A model generated the notes under the pieces. That model did no database searches, had not been told where the DNA came from, and was given only the letters and a program-made list of their open reading frames with translations. From Prosopocoilus inquinatus (lineage: Eukaryota; Arthropoda; Insecta; Coleoptera; Lucanidae): a stretch of DNA of 64,000 nt. Both the position numbers and the translations under genes were made by a program. The stretch lies in NCBI GenBank assembly GCA_036172665.1, contig JAYKNF010000016.1, forward strand, positions 1,054,001 through 1,118,000, in the 5' to 3' direction. Numbering within the stretch: the first letter of the stretch is position 1; each line of letters opens with the position of its first letter. Shown here in pieces: positions 47,701 through 60,260 of this stretch.

Positions 47701-49705
47701 TTAAATCACAGGAACATCGCTAACACGTGTTACTTCGTTCAGAAATATTTCGAGGTTCTGCTGTGTCCTAGAACTTCGTATCTCACATCATAGTTACTGG
47801 AGTCCGTCGAAACGCCAAATAATGTGAAAGATAGAGAACATCAATTAGGTAAATCACAGGAACAACGATAACAAATGTTGCTTCGTTCAAAACTATTTCC
47901 AGCTTCTGTTGCCCCCGAAAACTTCGTATCTCACATCAGAGTTACAGGAGTCCGTCGAAACGTCAAATAATGTGAAAGATGGTGAAGATCAGTTAGTTAA
48001 ACCACAGGAACAACGCTAACACGTGTTGCTTCGTGCAGAAATATTTCCAGCTTCTGCTGTCTCCTAGAACTTCGTATCTCACATTATAGTTACAGGAGTC
48101 CGTCGAAACGTCAAATAATGTGAAAGATGGTGAAGATCAGTTAGTTAAATCACAGGAACAACGCTAACACGTGTTGCTTCGTTCAGAAATATTTCCAGCT
48201 TCTGCTGTGTCCTAGAATTTCGTATCTCACATCATAGTTACTGGAGTTCATCTAAACGTCAAATAATGCGAAGGGTAGTGAAGATCGATTAGATAAAACA
48301 CAGGAACAACGCTAACACGTGTTACTTCGTTTAGAAATATTTCCAGCTTCTGCTGTGTCCTAGAACTTCGTATCTCACATCATAGTTACTGGAGTTCATC
48401 TAAACGTCAAATAATGCGAAGGGTAGTGAAGATCTATTAGATAAATCACAGGAACAACTCTAACACGTGTTGCTTCGTTCAAAACTATTTCCGGCTTCTG
48501 TTGCCGCCGAGAACTTCGTGTCTTACATCAGAGTTACAGGAGTCTGTCGAAACGTCAAATAATGTGAAAGATAGTGAAGATCAGTTAGTTAAATCACAGG
48601 AACAACGCTAACACGTGTTACTTCGTTCAGAAATATTTCCAGCTTCTGCTGTATCCTAGAACTTCGTATCTCACATTATAGTTACTGGAGTCCGTCGAGA
48701 CGCCAAATAATGTGAAAGATAGAGAAGGTCGGTTAGTTAAATCACAGGAACAACGATAACAAATGTTGCTTAATTCAGAAATATTTCCAGCTTCTGCTGT
48801 GTCCTAGAACTTCATATCTCATATCATAGTTATTGGAGTCCGTCGAAACGTCAAATAATGTGAAAGATAGAGAAGATCAATTAGGTAAATCACAGGAACA
48901 ACGATAACAAATGTTGCTTCGTTCAAAACTATTTCCAGCTTCTGTTGCCCCCGAAAACTTACGTATCTCACATCAGAGTTACAGGAGTCAGCAGAAACGT
49001 CAAATAATGTGAAAGATGGTGAAGATCAGTTAGTTAAACCACAGGAACAACGCTAACACGTGTTGCTTCGTGCAGAAATATTTCCAGCTTCTGCTGTCTC
49101 CTAGAACTTCGTATCTCACATCATAATTACTGGAGTTCATCTAAACGTCAAATAATGCGAAGGGTAGTGAAGATCGATTAGATAAATCACAGGAACAACG
49201 CTAACACGTGTTACTTCGTTCAGAAATATTTCCAGCTTCTGCTGTGTCCTAGAACTTCGTATCTCACATCATAGTTACTGGAGTCCGTCGAAACGCCAAA
49301 TATTGTGAAAGATAGAGAAGATCGGTTAGTTAAATCACAGTAACAACGCTAACACGTGTTGCTTCGTTCAAGACTCTTTCCTGCTTCTGTTGCCCCCGAA
49401 AACTTCGTATTTCACATCTGAGTTGCAGGAGTCAGTCGAAACGTCAAATAATGTGAAAGATAGAGAAGATCGGTTAGTTAAATCACAGGAACAACGCTAA
49501 CACGTGTTACTTCGTTCAGAAATATTTCCAGCTTCCGCTGTGTCCTAGAACTTCGTATCTCACATCGTAGATACTGGAGTACATCTAAACGTCAAATAAT
49601 GCGAAGGGTAGTGAAGATCGATTAGATAAATCACAGGAACAACGCTAACACGTGCTGCTTCGTTCAAAACTATTTCCAGCCTCTGCTGTGTCCTAGAACT
49701 TCGTA
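41741..49705. repeat. Giant higher-order repeat, copy 3 (incomplete at right end)
   Basis: Begins 8140 bp after copy 2 at the same phase point and follows copy 1's order, including the three monomers missing from copy 2 and the extra base in GAAAACTTACGTATC near 48957. CCAGCCTCTG at 32951, 41091 and 49676 confirms spacings of 8140 and 8585 bp. It departs from the other copies just after 49700 (CTAATATCATAGTTATTGG), so the last few monomers are missing. Confidence 0.87.
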
Positions 49706-52700
49706 TCTAATATCATAGTTATTGGAGTCCGTCGAAACGCCAAATAATGTGAAAGATAGAGAAGATCGGTTAGTTAAATCACAGTAACAACGTTAACAAA
49801 TGTTGCTTCGTTCAAAGCTATCTCCAGCTTCTGTTACCCCCGAAAACTTCGTATTTCACATCAGAGTTACAGGAGTCCGTCAAATCGTCAAATAATGTGA
49901 AAGATAGTGAAAATCGGTTAGTTAAATCACAGGAAAAACGCTAACACGTGTTGAATCGTTCAGAAATATCTCCAGCTTCTGCTGTGTCCTAGAACTTCGT
50001 ATCTCATATCATAGTTACTGGAGTTCATCTAAACGTCAAATAATGGGAAGGGTAGTGATGATCGATTAGATAAATCACAGTGACAACGTTAACACGTGTT
50101 GCTTCGTTCAAAACTATTTCCGGCTTCTGTTGCCCCCGAAAACTTCGTATCTCACATCAGAGTTACAGGAGTCAGTCGAAACGTCAAATAATGTGAAAGA
50201 TAGAGAAGATCGGTTAGTTAAATCACAGGAACAACGCTAACACGTGTTACTTCGTTCAGAAATATTTCCAGCTTCTGCTGTGTCCTAGAACTTAGTATCT
50301 CACATCAGAGTTACAGGAGTCCGTCGAAACCACAAATAATGTGAAAGATAGTGAAGATCGGTTAGTTAAATCACAGGAACAACGCTAACACGTGTTGATT
50401 CGTTCCGAAATATTTCCAGCTTCTGCTGTGTCCTAGAACTTCGTATCTCACATCATAGTTACTGGAGTCCGTCGAAACGCCAAATAATGTGAAAGATAGA
50501 GAAGATCGGTTAGTTAAATCACACTAACAACGATAAAAAATGTTACTTCGTTCAAAACTATTTCCAGCTTCCGCTGCCCCCGAAAACACCGTATCTCACA
50601 TCAGAATTGCAGGAGTCAGTCGAAACGTCAAATAATGTGAAAGATAGTGAAGATCAGTTAGTTAAATCACAGGAACGACGCTAACACGTGTTGCTTCGTT
50701 CAGAAATATTTCCAGCTTCCGCTGTGTCCTAGAACTTCATATCTCACATCATAGTTACTGGAGTTCATCTAAACGTCAAATAATGCGAAGGTTAGTGAAG
50801 ATCGATTAGGTAAATCACAGGAACAACGCCAACACGTGTTGCTTCGTTCAAAACTATTTCCAGCTTCTGCTGTGTCCTAGAACTTCGTATCTCACATCAG
50901 AGTTACAGGAGTCCGTCGAAACCACAAATAATGTGAAAGATAGTGAAGATCGGTTAGTTAAATCACAGGAACAACGCTAACACGTGTTGATTCGTTCCGA
51001 AATATTTCCAGCTTCTGCTGTGTCCTAGAACTTCGTATCTCACATCATAGTTACTGGAGTTCATCTAAACGTCAAATAATGCGAAGGGTAGTGAAGATCT
51101 ATTAGATAAATCACAGGAACAACTCTAACACGTGTTGCTTCGTTCAGAACTATTTCCGGCTTCTGTTGCCGCCGAGAACTTCGTATCTCACATCAGAGTT
51201 ACAGGAGTCAGTAGAAACGTCAAATAATGTGAAAGATAGTGAAGATCAGTTAGTTAAATCACAGGAACGACGCTAACACGTGTTGCTTCGTTCAGAAATA
51301 TTTCCAGCTTCCGCTGTGTCCTAGAACTTCATATCTCACATCATAGTTACTGGAGTTCATCTAAACGTCAAATAATGCGAAGGTTAGTGAAGATCGATTA
51401 GATAAATCACAGGAACAACGCCAACACGTGTTGCTTCGTTCAAAACTATTTCCAGCTTCTGCTGTGTCCTAGAACTTCGTATCTCATATCATAGTTACTG
51501 GAGTTCATCTAAACGTCAAATAATGGGAAGGGTAGTGATGATCGATTAGATAAATCACAGTGACAACGTTAACACGTGTTGCTTCGTTCAAAACTATTTC
51601 CGGCTTCTGTTGCCCCCGAAAACTTCGTATCTCACATCAGAGTTACAGGAGTCAGTCGAAACGTCAAATAATGTGAAAGATAGAGAAGATCGGTTAGTTA
51701 AATCACAGGAACAACGCTAACACGTGTTACTTCGTTCAGAAATATTTCCAGCTTCTGCTGTATCCTAGAACTTCGTATCTCACATTATAGTTACTGGAGT
51801 CCGTCGAGACGCCAAATAATGTGAAAGATAGAGAAGATCGGTTAGTTAAATCACAGGAACAACGATAACAAATGTTGCTTAGTTCAGAAATATTTCCAGC
51901 TTCTGCTGTGTCCTAGAACTTCATATCTCATATCATAGTTATTGGAGTCCGTCGAAACGTCAAATAATGTGAAAGATAGAGAAGATCAATTAGGTAAATC
52001 ACAGGAACAACGATAACAAATGTTGCTTCGTTCAAAACTATTTCCAGCTTCTGTTGCCCCCGAAAACTTCGTATCTCACATCAGAGTTACAGGAGTCAGT
52101 AGAAACGTCAAATAATGTGAAAGATAGTGAAGATCAGTTAGTTAAATCACAGGAACGACGCTAACACGTGTTGCTTCGTTCAGAAATATTTCCAGCTTCC
52201 GCTGTGTCCTAGAACTTCATATCTCACATCATAGTTACTGGAGTTCATCTAAACGTCAAATAATGCGAAGGTTAGTGAAGATCGATTAGATAAATCACAG
52301 GAACAACGCCAACACGTGTTGCTTCGTGCAGAAATATTTCCAGCTTCTGCTAAAATCTAGAACCTCGTATCTCACATCATAGTTACTGGTGTCCGTCGAA
52401 ACGTCATATAAGGTGAGAGGTAGTGAAGATCGATTAGGTAAATCACAGGAACAACGCTAACACGTGTTACTTCGTTCAGAAATATTTCCAGCTTCTGCTA
52501 TGTCCTAGAACTTCGTATCTCACATCATAGTTACTGGAGTCCGTCGAAACGCCAAATAATGTGAAAGATAGAGAAGATCGGTTAGTTAAATCACAGTAAC
52601 AACGCTAACACGTGTTGCTTCGTTCAAAACTATTTCCGGCTTCTGTTGCCCCCGAAAACTTCGTATCTCACATCAGAGTTACAGGAGTCAGTAGAAACGT

Positions 52701-54060
52701 CAAATAATGTGAAAGATAGTGAAGATCAGTTAGTTAAATCACAGGAACGACGCTAACACGTGTTGCTTCGTTCAGAAATATTTCCAGCTTCCGCTGTGTC
52801 CTAGAACTTCATATCTCACATCATAGTTACTGGAGTTCATCTAAACGTCAAATAATGCGAAGGTTAGTGAAGATCGATTAGATAAATCACAGGAACAACG
52901 CCAACACGTGTTGCTTCGTTCAAAACTATTTCCAGCTTCTGCTGTGTCCTAGAACTTCGTATCTCACATCATAGTTACTGGAGTCCGTCGAAACGTCAAA
53001 TAAGGTGAGAGATAGTGAAGATCGATTAGGTAAATCACAGGAACAACGCTAACACGTGTTAATTAGTTCAGAAATATTTCCAGCTTCTGCTATGTCCTAG
53101 AAATTCGTATCTCACATCATAGATACTGGAGTCCGTCGAAACGCCAAATAATGTGAAAGATAGAGAAGATCTGTTAGTTAAATCACAGGAACAACGCTAA
53201 CACGTGTTACTTCGTTCAAAACTATTTCCAGCTTCTGTTGCACCCGAAAACTTCGTATCTCACATCAGAGTTACAGGAGTCCGTCGAAACGTCAAATAAT
53301 GTGAAAGATAGTGAAGATCAGTTAGTTAAATCACAGGAACAACGCTAACACGTGTTACTTCGTTCGGAAATATTTCCAGCTTCTGCTGTGTCCTAGAACT
53401 TGGTATCTCACATCATAGTTACTGGAGTCCGTCGAAACGTCAAATAAGGTGAGAGATAGTGAAGATCGATTAGGTAAATCACAGGAACAACGCTAACACG
53501 TGTTAATTAGTTCAGAAATATTTCCAGCTTCTGCTATGTCCTAGAAATTCGTATCTCACATCATAGATACTGGAGTCCGTCGAAACGCCAAATAATGTGA
53601 AAGATAGAGAAGATCTGTTAGTTAAATCACAGGAACAACGCTAACACGTGTTACTTCGTTCAAAACTATTTCCAGCTTCTGTTGCACCCGAAAACTTCGT
53701 ATCTCACATCAGAGTTACAGGAGTCCGTCGAAACGTCAAATAATGTGAAAGATAGTGAAGATCAGTTAGTTAAATCACAGGAACAACGCTAACACGTGTT
53801 ACTTCGTTCGGAAATATTTCCAGCTTCTGCTGTGTCCTAGAACTTGGTATCTCACATCATAGTTACTGGAGTCCGTCGAGACGCCAAATAATGTGAAAGA
53901 TAGAGAAGATCGGTTAGTTAAATCACAGTAACAACGAGAACAAATGTTGCTTCGTTCAAAGCTATCTCCAGCTTCTGTTACCCCCGAAAACTTCGTATTT
54001 CACATCAGAGTTACTGGAGTCCGTCGAAACGTCAAATAAGGTGAGAGGTAGTGAAGATCG
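49706..54060. repeat. Satellite array with short mixed higher-order units
   Basis: 148-bp monomers with several overlapping local duplications. TTCCGCTGTGTCC with AGAACTTCATATC recurs near 50717, 51309, 52197 and 52789 (4-, 6- and 4-monomer steps). A three-monomer unit is duplicated (AATTAGTTCAG at 53061 and 53505, 444 bp). No gene or RNA is seen. Confidence 0.88.
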
Positions 54061-56442
54061 ATTAGGTAAATCACTGGAACAACGATAACAAATGTTGCTC
54101 CGTTCAAAACTATTTCCAGCTTCTGTTGCCCCCGAAAACTTCGTATCTCACATCAGAGTTACAGGAGTCAGTCGAAACGTCAAATAATGTGAAAGATAGT
54201 GAAGATCGGTTAGTTAAATCACAGGAACAACGCTAACAGGTGTTGCTTCTTTCAGAAATATTTCCAGCTTCTGCTGTGTCCTAGAATTTCGTACCTCACA
54301 TCATAGTTACTGGAGTTCATCTAAACGTCAAATAATGCGAAGGTTAGTGAAGATCGATTAGATAAATCACAGTAACAACGCTAACACGTGTTGCTTCTTT
54401 CAAAACTATTTCCGGCTTCTGTTGCCCCCGAAAACTTCGTATTTCACATCAGAGTTACAGGAGTCCGTCGAAACGTCAAATAACGTGAGAGATATTGAAG
54501 ATCGGTTAGCTAAATCACAGGAACAACGCTAACACGTGTTACTTCGTTCAGAAATATTTCCAGCTTCTGCTAAGACCTAGAACTTCGTATCTCACATCAT
54601 AGTTACTGGTGTCCGTCGAAACGTCATATAAGGTGAGAGGTAGTGAAGATCGATTAGGTAAATCACAGGAACAACGCTAACACGTGATGCTTCGTTCAGA
54701 AATATTTCCAGCTTCTGCTGTGTCCTAGAACTTCGTATCTCACATTATAGTTACTGGAGTCCGTCGAGACGCCAAATAATGTGAAAGATAGAGAAGATCG
54801 GTTAGTTAAATCACAGTAACAACGATAACAAATGTTGCTTCGTTCAAAACTATTTCCAGCTTCTGTTGCACCCGAAAACTTCGTATCTCACATCAGAGTT
54901 ACAGGAGTCCGTCGAAACGTCAAATAATGTGAAAGATAGTGAAGATCGGTTAGTTAAATCACAGGAACAACGCTAACACGTGTTGCTTCGTTCAGAAATA
55001 TTTCCAGCTTCTGCTGTGTCCTAGAACTTCGTATCTCACATCATAGTTACTGGAGTTCATCAAAACGTCAAATAATGCGAAGGGTAGTGAAGATCGATTA
55101 GATAAATCACAGGAACAACGCTAACACGTGTTGCTTCTTTCAAAACTATTTCCAGCTTCTGCTGTGTCCTAGAGCTTCGTATCTCATATCATAGTTACTG
55201 GAGTCCGTCGAAACGTCAAATAATGTGAAAGATAGAGAACATCAATTAGGTAAATCACAGGAACAACGATAACAAATGTTGCTTCGTTCAAAACTATTTC
55301 CAGCTTCTGTTGCCCCCGAAAACTTCGTATCTCACATCAGAGTTACAGGAGTCCGTCGAAACGTCAAATAATATGAAAGATAGTGAAGATCGGTTAGCTA
55401 AATCACAGGAACAACGCTAACAGGTGTTGCTTCTTTCAGAAATATTTCCAGCTTCTGCTGTGTCCTAGAATTTCGTACCTCACATCATAGTTACTGGAGT
55501 TCATCTAAACGTCAAATAATGCGAAGGTTAGTGAAGATCGATTAGATAAATCACAGTAACAACGCTAACACGTGTTGCTTCTTTCAAAACTATTTCCGGC
55601 TTCTGTTGCCCCCGAAAACTTCGTATTTCACATCAGAGTTACAGGAGTCCGTCGAAACGTCAAATAACGTGAGAGATATTGAAGATCGGTTAGCTAAATC
55701 ACAGGAACAACGCTAACACGTGTTGCTTCGTTCAGAAATATTTCCAGCTTCTGCTAAGACCTAGAACTTCGTATCTCACATCATAGTTACTGGTGTCCGT
55801 CGAAACGTCATATAAGGTGAGAGGTAGTGAAGATCGATTAGGTAAATCACAGGAACAACGCTAACACGTGTTGCTTCGTTCAGAAATATTTCCAGCTTCT
55901 GCTGTGTCCTAGAACTTCGTATCTCACATTATAGTTACTGGAGTCCGTCGAAACGCCAAATAATGTGAAAGATAGAGAAGATCGGTTAGTTAAATCACAG
56001 TAACAACGATAACAAATGTTGCTTCGTTCAAAACTATTTCCAGCTTCTGTTGCACCCGAAAACTTCGTATCTCACATCAGAGTTACAGGAGTCCGTCGAA
56101 ACGTCAAATAATGTGAAAGATAGTGAAGATCGGTTAGTTAAATCACAGGAACAACGCTAACACGTGTTGCTTCGTTCAGAAATATTTCCAGCTTCTGCTG
56201 TGTCCTAGAACTTCGTATCTCACATCATAGTTACTGGAGTTCATCAAAACGTCAAATAATGCGAAGGGTAGTGAAGATCGATTAGATAAATCACAGGAAC
56301 AACGCTAACACGTGTTGCTTCTTTCAAAACTATTTCCAGCTTCTGCTGTGTCCTAGAACTTCGTATCTCATATCATAGTTACTGGAGTCCGTCGAAACGT
56401 CAAATAATGTGAAAGATAGAGAACATCAATTAGGTAAATCAC
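54061..56442. repeat. 8-monomer higher-order repeat (1184 bp), two copies
   Basis: ATTAGGTAAATCAC lies at 54061, 55245 and 56429, and CAGGTGTTGC at 54237 and 55421, all 1184 bp (8 x 148) apart. The CAGGTGTTGC monomer is the same uncommon variant that abuts the viral element on its right side, here without an insertion. Confidence 0.87.
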
Positions 56443-59400
56443 AGGAACAACGATAACAAATGTTGCTTCGTTCAAAACTATTTCCAGCTTCTGTTGCCCC
56501 CGAAAACTTCGTATCTCACATCAGAGTTACAGGAGTCCGTCGAATCGTCAAATAATATGAAAGATAGTGAAGATCGGTTAGCTAAATCACAGGAACAACG
56601 CTAACACGTGTTGCTTCGTGCAGAAATATTTCCAGCTTCTGCTAAGATCTAGAACTTCGTATCTCACATCTTAGTTACTGGTGTCCGTCGAAACGTCATA
56701 TAAGGTGAGAGGTAGTGAAGATCGATTAGGTAAATCACAGGAACAACGCTAACACGTGTTACTTCGTTCAGAAATGTTTCCAGCTTCTGCTATGTCCTAG
56801 AACTTCGTATCTCACATCATAGTTACTGGAGTCCGTCGAAACGCCAAATAATGTGAAAGATAGAGAAGATCGGTTAGTTAAATCACAGGAACAACGCTAA
56901 CACGTGTTGCTTCCGGCTTCTGTTGCCCCCGAAAACTTAGTATCTCACTTCAGACTTACAGGAGTCAGTCGAAACGTAAAATAACGTGAAAGATAGTGAA
57001 GATCAGTTAGTTAAATCACAGGAACAACGCTAACACGTGTTACTTCGTTCAGAAATATTTCCAGCTTCTGCTGTGTCCTATAACTTCTTATCTCATATCA
57101 TAGTTACTGGAGTCCGTCGAAACGCCAAATAATTTGAAAGATAGAGAAGATCGGTTAGTTAAATCACAGTAACAACGCTAACACGTGTTGGTTCGTTCGA
57201 AACTCTTTCCAGCTTCTGCTGTGTCCTAGAACTTCGTGTCTCACATCAGGCTTACTGGAGTCCGTCGAAACGCCAAATACTGTGAAAGATAGAGAAGATC
57301 GGTTAGTTAAATCACAATAACAACAATAACAAATGTTGCTTCGTTCAAAACTATTTCCAGCTTCTGTTGCCCCCGAAAACTTCGTATCTTACATCAGAGT
57401 TACAGGAGTCAGTCGAAACGTCAAATAATGTGAAAGATAGTGAAGATCAGTTAGTTAAATCACAGGAACAACGCTAACACGTGTTACTTCGTTCAGAAAT
57501 ATTTCCAGCTTCTGCTGTATCCAAGAACTTCGTATCTCACATTATAGTTACTGGAGTCCGCCGAAACGCCAAATAATGTGAAAGATAGAGAAGATCGGTT
57601 AGTTAAATCACAGGAAGAACGATAACAAATGTTGCTTCGTTCAGAAATATTTCCAGCTTCTGCTGTGTCCTAGAACTTCGTATCTCACATCATAGTTACT
57701 GGAGTTCATCTAATCGTCAAATAATGCGAAGGGTAGTGAAGATCGATTAGATAAAACACAGGAACAACGCTAACACGTGTTGCTTCGTGCAGAAATATTT
57801 CCAGCTTCTGCTAAAATCTAGAACCTCGTATCTCACATCATAGTTACTGGTGTCCGTCGAAACGTCATATAAGGTGAGAGGTAGTGAAGATCGATTAGGT
57901 AAATCACAGGAACAACGCTAACACGTGTTACTTCGTTCAGAAATATTTCCAGCTTCTGCTATGTCCTAGAACTTCGTATCTCACATCATAGTTACTGGAG
58001 TCCGTCGAAACGCCAAATAATGTGAAAGATAGAGAAGATCGGTTAGTTAAATCACAGTAACAACGCTAACACGTGTTGCTTCGTTCAAAACTATTTCCGG
58101 CTTCTGTTGCCCCCGAAAACTTCGTATCTCACTTCAGACTTACAGGAGTCAGTCGAAACGTCAAATAATGTGAAAGATAGTGAAGATCAGTTAGTTAAAT
58201 CACAGGAACAACGCTAACACGTGTTACTTCTTTCAGAAATATTTCCAGCTTCTGCTGTGTCCTATAACTTCTTATCTCACATCATAGTTACTGGAGTCCG
58301 TCGAAACGCCAAATAATGTGAAAGATAGAGAAGATCGGTTAGTTAAATCACAGGAACAACGATAACAAATGTTGCTTCGTTCAAAACTATTTCCAGCTTC
58401 TGTTGCCCCCGAAAACTTCGTATCTCACATCAGAGTTACAGGAGTCCGTCGAATCGTCAAATAATATGAAAGATAGTGAAGATCGGTTAGCTAAATCACA
58501 GGAACAACGCTAACACGTGTTGCTTCGTGCAGAAATATTTCCAGCTTCTGCTAAGATCTAGAACTTCGTATCTCACATCTTAGTTACTGGTGTCCGTCGA
58601 AACGTCATATAAGGTGAGAGGTAGTGAAGATCGATTAGGTAAATCACAGGAACAACGCTAACACGTGTTACTTCGTTCAGAAATGTTTCCAGCTTCTGCT
58701 ATGTCCTAGAACTTCGTATCTCACATCATAGTTACTGGAGTCCGTCGAAACGCCAAATAATGTGAAAGATAGAGAAGATCGGTTAGTTAAATCACAGGAA
58801 CAACGCTAACACGTGTTGCTTCCGGCTTCTGTTGCCCCCGAAAACTTAGTATCTCACTTCAGACTTACAGGAGTCAGTCGAAACGTAAAATAACGTGAAA
58901 GATAGTGAAGATCAGTTAGTTAAATCACAGGAACAACGCTAACACGTGTTACTTCGTTCAGAAATATTTCCAGCTTCTGCTGTGTCCTATAACTTCTTAT
59001 CTCATATCATAGTTACTGGAGTCCGTCGAAACGCCAAATAATTTGAAAGATAGAGAAGATCGGTTAGTTAAATCACAGTAACAACGCTAACACGTGTTGG
59101 TTCGTTCGAAACTCTTTCCAGCTTCTGCTGTGTCCTAGAACTTCGTGTCTCACATCAGGCTTACTGGAGTCCGTCGAAACGCCAAATACTGTGAAAGATA
59201 GAGAAGATCGGTTAGTTAAATCACAATAACAACAATAACAAATGTTGCTTCGTTCAAAACTATTTCCAGCTTCTGTTGCCCCCGAAAACTTCGTATCTTA
59301 CATCAGAGTTACAGGAGTCAGTCGAAACGTCAAATAATGTGAAAGATAGTGAAGATCAGTTAGTTAAATCACAGGAACAACGCTAACACGTGTTACTTCG

Positions 59401-60260
59401 TTCAGAAATATTTCCAGCTTCTGCTGTATCCAAGAACTTCGTATCTCACATTATAGTTACTGGAGTCCGCCGAAACGCCAAATAATGTGAAAGATAGAGA
59501 AGATCGGTTAGTTAAATCACAGGAAGAACGATAACAAATGTTGCTTCGTTCAGAAATATTTCCAGCTTCTGCTGTGTCCTAGAACTTCGTATCTCACATC
59601 ATAGTTACTGGAGTTCATCTAATCGTCAAATAATGCGAAGGGTAGTGAAGATCGATTAGATAAAACACAGGAACAACGCTAACACGTGTTGCTTCGTGCA
59701 GAAATATTTCCAGCTTCTGCTAAAATCTAGAACCTCGTATCTCACATCATAGTTACTGGTGTCCGTCGAAACGTCATATAAGGTGAGAGGTAGTGAAGAT
59801 CGATTAGGTAAATCACAGGAACAACGCTAACACGTGTTACTTCGTTCAGAAATATTTCCAGCTTCTGCTATGTCCTAGAACTTCGTATCTCACATCATAG
59901 TTACTGGAGTCCGTCGAAACGCCAAATAATGTGAAAGATAGAGAAGATCGGTTAGTTAAATCACAGTAACAACGCTAACACGTGTTGCTTCGTTCAAAAC
60001 TATTTCCGGCTTCTGTTGCCCCCGAAAACTTCGTATCTCACTTCAGACTTACAGGAGTCAGTCGAAACGTCAAATAATGTGAAAGATAGTGAAGATCAGT
60101 TAGTTAAATCACAGGAACAACGCTAACACGTGTTACTTCTTTCAGAAATATTTCCAGCTTCTGCTGTGTCCTATAACTTCTTATCTCACATCATAGTTAC
60201 TGGAGTCCGTCGAAACGCCAAATAATGTGAAAGATAGAGAAGATCGGTTAGTTAAATCAC
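56443..60260. repeat. 13-monomer higher-order repeat (1909 bp), two copies
   Basis: Copies of about 56443-58351 and 58352-60260. The junction TGTTGCTTCCGGCTTCTG occurs in both (TTCCGG at 56911 and 58820), with a 15-bp deletion that makes the unit 13 x 148 - 15 = 1909 bp. The deletion predates the duplication. Confidence 0.88.
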
